A stretch of DNA of 36,074 bases, taken from the NCBI GenBank assembly GCA_946628965.1, contig CAMOXI010000015.1:1-36074 (forward strand), written 5' to 3'. Position numbers and translations under genes: made by a program. Of this stretch, positions 14,808 to 22,932 are shown piece by piece. The stretch comes from an uncultured Clostridia bacterium. GTDB taxonomy: Bacteria > Bacillota > Clostridia > Oscillospirales > Oscillospiraceae. Under the pieces are notes generated by a model. The model saw nothing but the letters and a program-made list of their open reading frames with translations. It searched no databases and was not told the origin of the DNA. How positions within the stretch are numbered: position 1 is the stretch's first letter; every line of letters starts with the position of its first letter.

Positions 14808-16388
14808 TCAGCCTCCTTCCCGCGTGCTGCCCACGGCAGATGCGAAGTAAATAATGTCGCTGACGATGCGCTCGGACGCCCAGTCCACATGGTTGTAGGG
14901 CACGCCCTGCCAGACGATCTCGCTGGTCTGGCCGCCGTCCAGGCCGTAGGCGGTGATGACGCCCTTGCGCTCAAAGAACTCGGCCATCTTGTTGACCGTG
15001 CAGTTGGCGGCGTTGGAGCCGTGGTTGACAGTCATGAACAGGTAGTGCAGCTTGTCCTTCACACCGATGCCGGCGCGGGAATAGGCGGTGTCCACCTCGC
15101 CCGCGGGGTACCAGCTGATCACCTGGGCCACGCCGTCCCGCACCAGGATGGGGCCGAAGGCCAGGGAGAAGACCACGTCGTTCTCCGCCATCCACTGGCG
15201 GATGGAGTCCTCGGTGTTCTCCTCCAGCAGCTCCTTGTACAGGAAATCGCCGTCCGCCGTGACAAAAAGGGTATCAAAGCAGTTGTACTTCTTGTAGTTG
15301 CCGGTGTAGGTGGAGGTGTTGAAGCGGTAGAGCTCCCGGTTGTAGGCCACGATGCCGAAGTCGCGGAAGGCGTAGTAGTCCGCGTTCATGGCCACCACGC
15401 AGTTGGTGGAGGCGGCCAGCTCCGAGGCCACGTAGTAGTTGTAGGAGCCGAAGGTGTCGTCCGCCAGCTTCCGGCGGAACTGGGAGCCGTCCCGCACCTT
15501 GACTTCCACGAAGCTGCAGCAGCGCCCGTCAATGTCCTCCTTCCAGAGGATGGTCAGGATCGAGTCGTCGAGATAGTACTTGATCTCCTCGGCGTAGAGG
15601 CCGGTGTAGAAGTTGGCGTTCGGGTCGAAGACCACTTCCTCGTCCTCCCGCAGCAGCCCGCTGTCGCGCGCCTGCTGGATGATGTCCAGCACTCTGTCGG
15701 CCTGATCGACGGGGATGGAGCCGAAGGCGTTCTGGTCGGGCGCGGGGGCCACCACCGCATCCTCGGGGATGTAGTAGTGGATGGGTTCGGGCGTGGGCTC
15801 CGGCGTCGGCTCAGGCGTGACCTCCGGGGTCTCCGGGTCGGAATCCGGCGTCTCGGTCGGGGCGGGGGCTTCCGTCACCACGGGCGGCGCGGTCACCACC
15901 GGGGCCGGGGTCGGGCGCGGCATCGCGGCGACGCCCACGGGGTGCAGATTGTTGAGCGACCACCACAGGCCCAGGCACAGAAGGCCCATCAGCAGCAGAT
16001 TTAACAGCAGACGCAGGCCAAGGGGGATGTGCACCGGCTCCGGATCTTCCGGTTCCTCCGGCTCCTCGTAGGGATCGTCCTCGTCATAGTCGTCCTCGTC
16101 CTTCGCTTTCCGCTTTTTGTGCGAAAACAGCGCGAAGCGGCGGGCGGGCTTTTTCGGCTCGTCCTCGTATTCGTCGTCCTCGTAAGGCGCCTCTTCGTAG
16201 CCCTCGTCAGCAGGCGCCTCTTCGTAAGGCTCCTCATAGGCAGTCTCGTCCACAGGCGTCTCTTCGGTATACGGCTCCTGCGCTGGGACTTCCGCGCTCT
16301 CCTCCGGCTCTTCCACCGGTGTCTGAGCGCTCTTGTCCTCCGCGAAATCGGCCAGGATGGAATCAAGATCAAACTCGTCGTAGCTCAT
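14808..16388 (-). CDS. Membrane-anchored phosphodiester glycosidase (NAGPA domain) protein
   Basis: This 526-residue protein has a very acidic, Glu/Pro/Tyr-rich cytosolic N-terminus (1-118), one transmembrane segment (about 123-143), and a Pro/Thr linker with TPEPTPEPTPEP (about 160-203). An extracytoplasmic NAGPA/DUF2233-type domain spans about 310-520. Domain hallmarks are MNADYY (334-339) and AYGLDGGQTS (480-489). Family members cleave GlcNAc-type phosphodiesters in wall or capsule glycans. The substrate here is unknown. The acidic N-terminal domain resembles those of other Firmicute wall proteins and may bind cytosolic partners. It is expressed from its own promoter at 16454-16482 and is coupled to the Lgt-like gene. 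Confidence 0.88.
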   Translation of the reverse strand: MSYDEFDLDSILADFAEDKSAQTPVEEPEESAEVPAQEPYTEETPVDETAYEEPYEEAPADEGYEEAPYEDDEYEDEPKKPARRFALFSHKKRKAKDEDDYDEDDPYEEPEEPEDPEPVHIPLGLRLLLNLLLMGLLCLGLWWSLNNLHPVGVAAMPRPTPAPVVTAPPVVTEAPAPTETPDSDPETPEVTPEPTPEPTPEPIHYYIPEDAVVAPAPDQNAFGSIPVDQADRVLDIIQQARDSGLLREDEEVVFDPNANFYTGLYAEEIKYYLDDSILTILWKEDIDGRCCSFVEVKVRDGSQFRRKLADDTFGSYNYYVASELAASTNCVVAMNADYYAFRDFGIVAYNRELYRFNTSTYTGNYKKYNCFDTLFVTADGDFLYKELLEENTEDSIRQWMAENDVVFSLAFGPILVRDGVAQVISWYPAGEVDTAYSRAGIGVKDKLHYLFMTVNHGSNAANCTVNKMAEFFERKGVITAYGLDGGQTSEIVWQGVPYNHVDWASERIVSDIIYFASAVGSTREGG

Positions 16389-16453
16389 TTGTCATCCATT
16401 CTCTTTGCTCAAGATTGGTCCCGCCGCCGTCTCTGGCGACACAGGATCAAGGT

Positions 16454-16482
16454 ATTATACCACAGCCGCGCCGTTTGCTCAA
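16454..16482 (-). promoter_or_regulatory. Sigma-A promoter of the glycosidase operon
   Basis: On the minus strand, TTGAGC (16477-16482) and a consensus TATAAT (16454-16459) are spaced by 17 nt. The start codon is about 60 nt downstream. Confidence 0.75.
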
Positions 16483-16495
16483 TACTTTGCGAAAA

Positions 16496-16717
16496 AAAGA
16501 GATGCAAACCTCAATGTCTGCATCTCAAGGCGGCGACACTTTGTCGCCGCCTTGAAAAGCAAAAATGAGAACTTCCGAAAAAGTTCTCATTTTTGTATAG
16601 ATCAAACGCGAGAGGGAATAACCAATCCCCTCTCGCGCTCTCCCCATGCGCATCCTACTGCTGCCGCATGGTTTCGTCTGCAGTCGGAGTTGAAAACCTC
16701 ATGGTTTGCATCTCTTT
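16496..16717. repeat. Palindrome-rich element closed by a 15-bp inverted repeat (copy 2 of the 1-50 unit inside)
   Basis: AAAGAGATGCAAACC at 16496-16510 is repeated as its exact reverse complement at 16703-16717. Inside lie hairpins in a row: 16526-16554 (13-bp stem), 16561-16594 (14-bp stem, T-rich end, likely the ftsH terminator), 16607-16637 (10-bp stem) and 16644-16671 (7-bp stem). An alternative hairpin joins 16499-16506 with 16519-16526. The segment 16526-16575 is the inverted counterpart of 1-50. It could be a MITE-like element or a structured RNA. No ORF with family similarity is present. Confidence 0.8.
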
Positions 16718-16729
16718 GCCATGTTTTCC

Positions 16730-18811
16730 TTATTTTGCCTCGTCAGAGGGCTGCGTCTGCTCTGCGGGGGCTGCGGGGGTTGTCTGCGCTTCCGTCCCGG
16801 CGGGCGGCGCGATTTCCGTCTGCGGGGCGGGCTCCGCGTTCTGCTCGGGCAGCGGGGCCACGGGGGCCTCGTCGCTCATGGAGATCTTGCGGGCCGGGCG
16901 CTCGATGGTCTTGTCCTTGCGGGCAAGTTTGGCCTGCTTGACGCTCTCGGGCATGAACTCGCCGTGCTCGAAGAAGTAGTCGAACTCCTCGCCCTCCATG
17001 GTCTCATGGGCCAGCAGGTACTCGGCCACGGCGCGAAGCTGATCGGCATGCTCGGTGAGGATCTTCTCACAGTCGGCGGCGGCGCGGTCGAAGATGGCCT
17101 TGACCTCCTCGTCGATGGCGGCGGCGGTCTCCTCGGAATAGCTCTTGGTCTGGCCAAAGTCGCGGCCGATGAAGATGGAATGGCCGGAGCTGTCGTAGGA
17201 GATGGGCCCCAGGCGCTCGCTCATGCCGTACTTGGTGACCATGTCGCGGGCCATGGAGCTGGCGGACTGGATGTCGCCGGAGGCGCCGGTGGAGATATCC
17301 TCCAGGAAGAGCTTCTCCGCCATGCGGCCGCCCAGGGCGACCACGATGTTCTCATACATCTCGGCGCGGGAGGTGAAGTTCTCCACGTCCTCCTGCGGAC
17401 GGAAGAGCGTGAAGCCGCCGGCGGGGCCGCGGGGGATGATCGTGATATAGTGCACCGGGTCCACGTTCTTGCAGAAGCGGGCGGCCACGGCGTGGCCGGA
17501 CTCGTGGTAGGCGGTGAGGCGGCGGGCCTTGTCGCTCATCTTGCGGCTCTTCTTCTCCGGGCCCATCTGGACCTTGAGAATGGCCTCGTCGATATCTTCC
17601 TGGGTGATGAAGCGGTGCCTGCGCCGCACGGCGAGCAATGCCGCCTCGTTCATCAGGTTCTCCAGATCGGCGCCCGCGAAGCCCGGGGTACCCTTGGCGA
17701 TGCTGTTGAGGTCCACGTCCTCGGCCATCTGCTTGTCGCGGGAATGGATCTTCAAAATGGCCTCGCGGCCCCTGATGTCGGGCAGGCCCACGTAGACCTG
17801 GCGGTCAAAGCGGCCGGGGCGCAGCAGCGCGTTATCCAGAATGTCGGCCCGGTTGGTGGCCGCCATGACGATGACGCCCTCGTTGTTGCCGAAGCCGTCC
17901 ATCTCCACCAGCAGCTGGTTCAGGGTCTGCTCGCGCTCGTCATGCCCGCCGCCGAGGCCGGAGCCTCTCTGACGGCCGACCGCGTCGATCTCGTCGATGA
18001 AGATGATGGCCGGGGCCACCTTCTTGGCCTGGTCGAACAGGTCGCGCACACGCCCGGCGCCGACGCCCACATACAGCTCCACAAAGTCGGAGCCGGAGAT
18101 GGACAGGAACTGCACGTCCGCCTCGCCGGCGACGGCCTTGGCAAGCAAAGTCTTGCCGGTGCCCGGAGGACCGACCAGCAGCACGCCCTTGGGGATGCGG
18201 GCGCCCATGGCCGTGTAGGCCTTGGGGTCCTTGAGGAAGTCGACGATCTCCGCCAGTTCCTCCTTCTCCTCGTCGCAGCCTGCCACGTCGCGGAAGGTCT
18301 TCTTGTTCTTCTCCTCGCTGCCGAGACGGGTGCGGGCCTTGCTGAAGCGGGCCACCCCGCCGGCACCGCCGCCCATGCGGTTCATCATCACATACCACAG
18401 GACCATCGCGCCGCCCATCAGCAGCAGATAGGGGATGATGCTGGCCCACCAGGGCACCACATAACCCGGCTCGTATTCGTAGTCCTCGATGATGCCGTCG
18501 GCCTTCTGCTGGGCGATCAGGTCGTGGAAGTCCTCATAAAAGACCGAGAAGCTGTAGAGATCATAGGTCATGTCCTCGGTGACCGCGGGATCGTCGGTGC
18601 GCACTTCCATGTACAGCACCGTGCCCGAGGAGCCGGGGCGGGTCTCGAAATACTTCACCTTCTCGCTCTGGAAGAGGTCGATCAGTTCGGAATAGCTCTT
18701 GACCTCATTCACGGGCTCGCTGCGCGTCATGGTGTAGATCACAGCCACCATGATGACCAGCAGCAGCACATAGAAGCCAAGGTCGCGTGCGCGGTTTCGA
18801 TTGGGTTTCAA
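16730..18811 (-). CDS. ftsH: ATP-dependent zinc metalloprotease FtsH
   Basis: FtsH is a membrane-bound AAA+ protease that degrades misfolded and regulatory proteins. The 693-residue protein has an N-terminal transmembrane helix (about 12-28), an external domain, and a second helix (about 122-142). The AAA module carries Walker A GPPGTGKT (214-221) and Walker B IIFIDE (269-274). The peptidase zinc site is H436-E-S-G-H440. The C-terminal tail is Pro/Ala-rich. The start is a TTG at 18809-18811, with AAAGGA 12 nt upstream; no ATG or GTG lies in frame nearby, so the start codon is unusual but the N-terminus matches the family. It is downstream of tilS and hpt, a conserved Firmicute order. Confidence 0.96.
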   Translation of the reverse strand: MKPNRNRARDLGFYVLLLVIMVAVIYTMTRSEPVNEVKSYSELIDLFQSEKVKYFETRPGSSGTVLYMEVRTDDPAVTEDMTYDLYSFSVFYEDFHDLIAQQKADGIIEDYEYEPGYVVPWWASIIPYLLLMGGAMVLWYVMMNRMGGGAGGVARFSKARTRLGSEEKNKKTFRDVAGCDEEKEELAEIVDFLKDPKAYTAMGARIPKGVLLVGPPGTGKTLLAKAVAGEADVQFLSISGSDFVELYVGVGAGRVRDLFDQAKKVAPAIIFIDEIDAVGRQRGSGLGGGHDEREQTLNQLLVEMDGFGNNEGVIVMAATNRADILDNALLRPGRFDRQVYVGLPDIRGREAILKIHSRDKQMAEDVDLNSIAKGTPGFAGADLENLMNEAALLAVRRRHRFITQEDIDEAILKVQMGPEKKSRKMSDKARRLTAYHESGHAVAARFCKNVDPVHYITIIPRGPAGGFTLFRPQEDVENFTSRAEMYENIVVALGGRMAEKLFLEDISTGASGDIQSASSMARDMVTKYGMSERLGPISYDSSGHSIFIGRDFGQTKSYSEETAAAIDEEVKAIFDRAAADCEKILTEHADQLRAVAEYLLAHETMEGEEFDYFFEHGEFMPESVKQAKLARKDKTIERPARKISMSDEAPVAPLPEQNAEPAPQTEIAPPAGTEAQTTPAAPAEQTQPSDEAK

Positions 18812-18891
18812 ATGCGGGTCACATCCTTTACGTTCAAAGAAGCGGGTGCATCTGCACGGCTTCCGTCGCTTTGCAAAAAGCAGAATCGGGT

Positions 18892-19425
18892 TCAGCTATA
18901 GATTTCCGGTTTCAGCACGCCGATATACGGCAGATTCCGGTATCGTTCGTTATAGTCAAGGCCGTAGCCCACAACGAAGGCGTCGGGGATCTCGAAGCAG
19001 GAATAGTCGGCATAGATGTCGGCCTTGCGGCGGGCCGGTTTGTCCATCAGCGTCGCCACGGCGATGGAGGCGGGCTTGCGCACCATCAGGTAGTTTTTCA
19101 GATAGTTGAGCGTCACGCCGGAGTCCAGAATGTCCTCCACCAGGATCAGGTGGCGGCCCTCGATGATCTCGCTCAGGTCCTTGTTGATCTTCACCGCGCC
19201 GGTGGAGGTGGTGCCGCTGTAGGAGGAGACCGCCATGAAGTCCATGGAACAGTCAATGTCCACATGGCGCATCAGATCCGCCATGAAGATGAAACAGCCC
19301 TTCAGCACGCCCACAAAGATGGGGTCCTTCCCCCGGTAGTCCTCGGAAATCTGCCGGCCGATCTTGGCCACGGCCGCCTCCAGCTCCTCTTCGGAAATCA
19401 GAACCCGCTCAATTGCCTCTCTCAC
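18892..19425 (-). CDS. hpt: Hypoxanthine phosphoribosyltransferase
   Basis: Hpt salvages hypoxanthine or guanine by joining it to PRPP in the cytosol. The 177-residue length is typical. The PRPP-binding loop is [14 protein letters not shown]. The N-terminal part [15 protein letters not shown] and the [18 protein letters not shown] end are also characteristic. The start is a GTG that overlaps the tilS stop by 4 nt (GTGA), so translation is coupled. In Bacillus the tilS-hpt-ftsH order is conserved. Confidence 0.96.
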   Translation of the reverse strand: MREAIERVLISEEELEAAVAKIGRQISEDYRGKDPIFVGVLKGCFIFMADLMRHVDIDCSMDFMAVSSYSGTTSTGAVKINKDLSEIIEGRHLILVEDILDSGVTLNYLKNYLMVRKPASIAVATLMDKPARRKADIYADYSCFEIPDAFVVGYGLDYNERYRNLPYIGVLKPEIYS

Positions 19426-20756
19426 GATTTGTCCTCCATATGATTTTCGTATATTGTCAGCCGCAGTGCGGTCTCGCCCTCCCGGGGCAGGCTCCGCTCG
19501 TCCGGCGCCAGATCGTGGACGGCGAGGATGCCCGCCTCGTCCCGGAACACCAGGACACGATCCCGCTCGGCGCGGGTCATGCCATGCTCCAGAAACAGGG
19601 CCTTCAGACTCTTGCTGCAGCCGCGATGCGCGGGGCGCATCCGGTCCCCCGGCCGACGGCCGGTACAGAGGATTTCGTTCCCACGTATATTCTCATATTT
19701 GATGCAATAAGTCTTGAACAAGCTATTAATTTTTTGATTGTATTCAACCAAATCTGCCTGGACCCGCAGCCCCAGCTCGGGGATCTCCAGGCACTCTCCG
19801 GGCCGGATCGCCCGGTCGGGGATCGGGATCGCTTCGCTCTCGGTAAAGTACAGTCTCCCCTGCTCGCGGCGCAGCCGCTGCCCCGGCAGGTCCAGATAGG
19901 CAAGCTCACTGCCCCGGCAGAAGGCCAGCGCCTCCTCCACGTGCTTCCGCTCCAGGCTTTGCGGGCAGAGCGCGCGCAGTACGCGGGAAGCGACGGCATG
20001 GTGCAGTTCAGCCAGCTCCTTCGTCGGCAGGCTGTCGTTTTGATAATGCTTTTCGATGAAAGTGTCCGCCAGAGACGCGAGGCAGCCCTCGTCCTGCCGC
20101 AGCAGGGCGGCGGTGTCGCCGAGCGTGTGGGCAAGCGCGGGGTTCATCTCCCGCAGCAGGGGCAGCACCCGCTGCCGCAGGCGGTTGCGGCGATAGCTCT
20201 CGTCCGCGTTGCTCGCATCCTCCACGTGGGGCAGGCCGTTCTCGGCAAGATAGCTTTCGATCTCCTGCCGCGTCACCGTGAGCAGCGGGCGCACGATGCG
20301 CCCTCTCTCGGGCGGGATGCCGCCGAGACCGCGCAGGCCGCTGCCGCGCACCAGGTTCAGGAGCATGGTCTCCGCATTGTCGTCGGCATTGTGGGCGGTG
20401 GCGATCCGGTCACAGCCCAGCACGTCCGCCGTCCGTTCCAGAAAGGCGTAGCGCAGCTTTCGCGCCGCCTCCTCGATGCCGAGGCCCTGCTCCCGGGCGA
20501 AGGCAGGCACGTCGCCGTGCTCCACCGTGCAGGGGATGCCCCGCTCCCGGCAGAACGCCTCCACAAAGGCCGCATCCCGCAGGGAATCCGCCCCGCGGAT
20601 GCCGTGCTCGTAATGGGCGGCAAAAACCTCCAGTCCCCACTCCTCCCGCTGCGTCCACAGCAGGTGCAGAAGCCCGATCGAGTCGCAGCCGCCGGAGACG
20701 GCGCACAGCACCCGGCTCCCGGGCGGGAGCAGAACGGGGATCGAATCAGTATTCAT
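19422..20756 (-). CDS. tilS: tRNA(Ile)-lysidine synthase
   Basis: TilS converts C34 of the CAU-anticodon tRNA-Ile to lysidine, using ATP and lysine, so that the tRNA reads AUA. The 444-residue protein has the N-type PP-loop SGGCDS (21-26; SGGVDS is more common) and the AAHYEHGIRG segment. HNADDNAETMLLNLVRGSGLRGL is split here as HNADDNAET followed by MLLNLVRGSGLRGL. A C-terminal TilS-type domain follows. Its start overlaps the end of dnaB by 11 nt, and its end overlaps hpt. Confidence 0.94.
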   Translation of the reverse strand: MNTDSIPVLLPPGSRVLCAVSGGCDSIGLLHLLWTQREEWGLEVFAAHYEHGIRGADSLRDAAFVEAFCRERGIPCTVEHGDVPAFAREQGLGIEEAARKLRYAFLERTADVLGCDRIATAHNADDNAETMLLNLVRGSGLRGLGGIPPERGRIVRPLLTVTRQEIESYLAENGLPHVEDASNADESYRRNRLRQRVLPLLREMNPALAHTLGDTAALLRQDEGCLASLADTFIEKHYQNDSLPTKELAELHHAVASRVLRALCPQSLERKHVEEALAFCRGSELAYLDLPGQRLRREQGRLYFTESEAIPIPDRAIRPGECLEIPELGLRVQADLVEYNQKINSLFKTYCIKYENIRGNEILCTGRRPGDRMRPAHRGCSKSLKALFLEHGMTRAERDRVLVFRDEAGILAVHDLAPDERSLPREGETALRLTIYENHMEDKS

Positions 20757-22089
20757 CGTGCCGCCGCTCCACAGAGCTGAAGGAGGTGTACTCCGGCAGC
20801 CAGTTGAGCTCCACCGTGCCGGTGGCGCCCTTGCGGTTCTTCAGCACGATCGCCTCGGCCAGGTTGGGGTTCTCGCTCTCCCGGTTGTAGTAGCCCTCGC
20901 GGTAGAGGCCGATGACCACGTCGGCGTCCTGTTCGATGGCGCCGGATTCACGCAGGTCAGAAAGCTGCGGGCGCTTGTCCTGGCGGCTTTCATTGGCGCG
21001 GCTCAGCTGGCTCAGGCAGACCACGGGGACGTTCAGTTCCTTGGCCATGATCTTGAGCATGCGGCTGATGTCGCTGACCGCCTGGGTGCGGCTCTCGTTG
21101 GACCAGTTGTGCCCGCTGCCCGAGGACTGCATCAGCTGCAGGTAGTCGATCACGATCAGATCGATCTTCGGCAGCCGCCGGCACTGGGCGTTCATGTCCG
21201 ACACGGAGAGGGTCGGGTTGTCGTCGATGCGGATGTCCGCCGCGGCCAGAGCCTGGGCGGCGTCGGAGACCTCGCGCCACTGCTGGGGGCTCAGATCGCC
21301 GGTCAGCAGGTTTTTGAGCGGCACCAGCGCCGCGCGGGAGAGAAGGCGCATCACCAGCTGCTCGCGGCTCATCTCCAGGGAGAAGATGGCCACGGTCTTG
21401 CCCAGCTGCAGCCCGGCATAGAGCGCAAAGTTCAGGCCGATACTGGTCTTGCCCATGCCGGGTCGGCCGGCGGCCAGGATCAGTTCGGACTTGTTCAGAC
21501 CCAGGATCGTGCTGTCCAGATCGGGCAGGCCCGTGGAGAGGCCCGGGATCTTGTTGCCGGAGCTGGCGGCCTCGTTGAGCTCGTCAAACACGTTCTGCAC
21601 CACCGAGGAGATGGGCATCAGGCCGCCCACGTTGCGGCCGCTGCGCAGGGCGTAGATCTTCTGCTCCGCGATCTCCAGCGCGGCGTCCGCCTCGCCGGTG
21701 CCCTCGTAGACCAGATTGTTGATCTCGTCCGCCGCCTCGCCCAGACGTCTGAGCAGGGCGCGGTCGCGCACGATGGCCGCGTATTCCAGCACGTTCGCCG
21801 CCGTCGGCGTGACGCGCATGATCTCCGCCACATAGCTCTCGCAGTTGTCGGTCCAGACGCCCCGGACCTTCATCTGATCCAGCACGGTCACGGGGTCGAT
21901 GGTCTGGCCGTAGGAGAACATGGCGAACATGGTCTCATAGATGTCCCGGTTGAGCTTGATGTAAAACTCGTCCGCCTTCAGATGCTCCAGCACTTCGGGG
22001 ATGCATCTGGAGTCGATGAGCATGGAGCCGATGACCGCCTGCTCCGCCGGCGCGGAGTGCGGTGTTTTTTTGCCTAACAGCTCGTCCAT
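20746..22089 (-). CDS. dnaB: Replicative DNA helicase DnaB
   Basis: DnaB (DnaC in Bacillus naming) is the hexameric 5'-3' helicase of the replication fork. The 447-residue protein has the N-terminal primase-interacting domain (about 10-110) and a RecA-like ATPase domain. Walker A is GRPGMGKTS (208-216) and Walker B lies in LIVIDYLQLM. AAGGAG precedes the ATG. It follows rplI by 44 nt, a gap with A-rich direct repeats (ACTCAAAACTGAAAACT, about 22102-22130). The order gdpP-rplI-dnaB is conserved in Firmicutes. Confidence 0.97.
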   Translation of the reverse strand: MDELLGKKTPHSAPAEQAVIGSMLIDSRCIPEVLEHLKADEFYIKLNRDIYETMFAMFSYGQTIDPVTVLDQMKVRGVWTDNCESYVAEIMRVTPTAANVLEYAAIVRDRALLRRLGEAADEINNLVYEGTGEADAALEIAEQKIYALRSGRNVGGLMPISSVVQNVFDELNEAASSGNKIPGLSTGLPDLDSTILGLNKSELILAAGRPGMGKTSIGLNFALYAGLQLGKTVAIFSLEMSREQLVMRLLSRAALVPLKNLLTGDLSPQQWREVSDAAQALAAADIRIDDNPTLSVSDMNAQCRRLPKIDLIVIDYLQLMQSSGSGHNWSNESRTQAVSDISRMLKIMAKELNVPVVCLSQLSRANESRQDKRPQLSDLRESGAIEQDADVVIGLYREGYYNRESENPNLAEAIVLKNRKGATGTVELNWLPEYTSFSSVERRHDEY

Positions 22090-22133
22090 TTGACGCGCTC
22101 CTTAAAACTCAAAACTGAAAACTAAAAACTGAT

Positions 22134-22583
22134 TTACTTGTCCTCGATCACGAGCACATTGATCGTGCCGCTGACCTCGTAGCCCAGCTTGGCCTTGACG
22201 GTGTAGCTGCCGAAGTTTTTGATGGGATCGCCCTGGACGATCTTGTTCTTCTCGATGTCGATATCAAACTGCTCCTTGAGGGCCTTGCTGATGGCCTCGG
22301 AGGTGACGGCGCCGAAGAGTTTGCCGTTGCTGCCCGCCTTGGCGCGCACAGTGACCTGGACGCCCTCCAGCTTCTTGGCGTTGGCCTCGGCCTCGGCCTT
22401 CTCGCGGGCGGCCTGGGCGGCCTTGGCCTTCTCCTTGAGCTTGAAGGCGTTGATAGCGTCGGGCGTGGCCTCCGAGGCCAGGCCCCGGGGCAGCAGGTAG
22501 TTGCGGGCGTAGCCGAGAGAAACTTCCTTCAGTTCTCCCTTCTTGCCCTGTCCGCGTACGTCGGTATTGAAGATGACTTTCAT
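22134..22583 (-). CDS. rplI: Ribosomal protein bL9
   Basis: bL9 is a large-subunit ribosomal protein with two globular domains joined by a long helix. The 149-residue length is standard. The N-terminal domain ([31 protein letters not shown]), the Ala/Lys/Glu-rich central helix (about 50-75) and the C-terminal domain are all recognisable. The true start is the ATG at 22581-22583 behind AAAGGAG. The open frame further upstream enters a repeat. Confidence 0.97.
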   Translation of the reverse strand: MKVIFNTDVRGQGKKGELKEVSLGYARNYLLPRGLASEATPDAINAFKLKEKAKAAQAAREKAEAEANAKKLEGVQVTVRAKAGSNGKLFGAVTSEAISKALKEQFDIDIEKNKIVQGDPIKNFGSYTVKAKLGYEVSGTINVLVIEDK

Positions 22584-22601
22584 GATAATCTCCTTTCCTT
22601 G

Positions 22602-22929
22602 TAGCCTTCCCCTCTGGGGAAAGCGGGTTTGCGCCGCCGGGGGCGGGAAAAGCAAACTCGCTTTCTCCGCAGCCGCGCCGCTTTTCGGGTCGTGGCGCTC
22701 ACGCCCGGCCCGGAAACGGCAATTGCGGCAAGGCGGGCAAGAGGTGGCGCGAAGCGTCGGATGAGGGGCGTTCGTCCCTCTGAATGTTTATATCGTTGCG
22801 CTGTCCCGCCTCAGCGGGGCTGAGGGGTTGCGTTCGTCCCTCTGAGAAGTTCTTTCGGGGCGCCGCGTATTGCTATCACCCCTCCGCCCCAGTGTGCGCA
22901 CTGGGGCACCTCCCCTTTCAGGGGAGGCT
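22602..22929. repeat. Composite repeat filling the rplI/gdpP gap
   Basis: Positions about 22602-22770 closely match 6733-6905 in the asd/lysC gap. The right part (about 22875-22929) is a REP-like unit with CCCCAGTGTGCGCACTGGGG and CTCCCCTTTCAGGGGAG hairpins, the same type as at 8540-8585. One end abuts the rplI SD and the other ends 3 nt before the gdpP stop codon. No gene is supported here. Confidence 0.85.
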
Positions 22930-22932
22930 GAT

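Noticed and set aside
16706-18901. Very long open frame on the plus strand (731 codons) opposite ftsH
   Set aside because: It is a GC-rich antisense shadow of ftsH, with His/Gly/Ala/Leu-rich composition and no family motifs. The same applies to long plus-strand frames opposite asd, lysC, gdpP and the deaminase-like gene.
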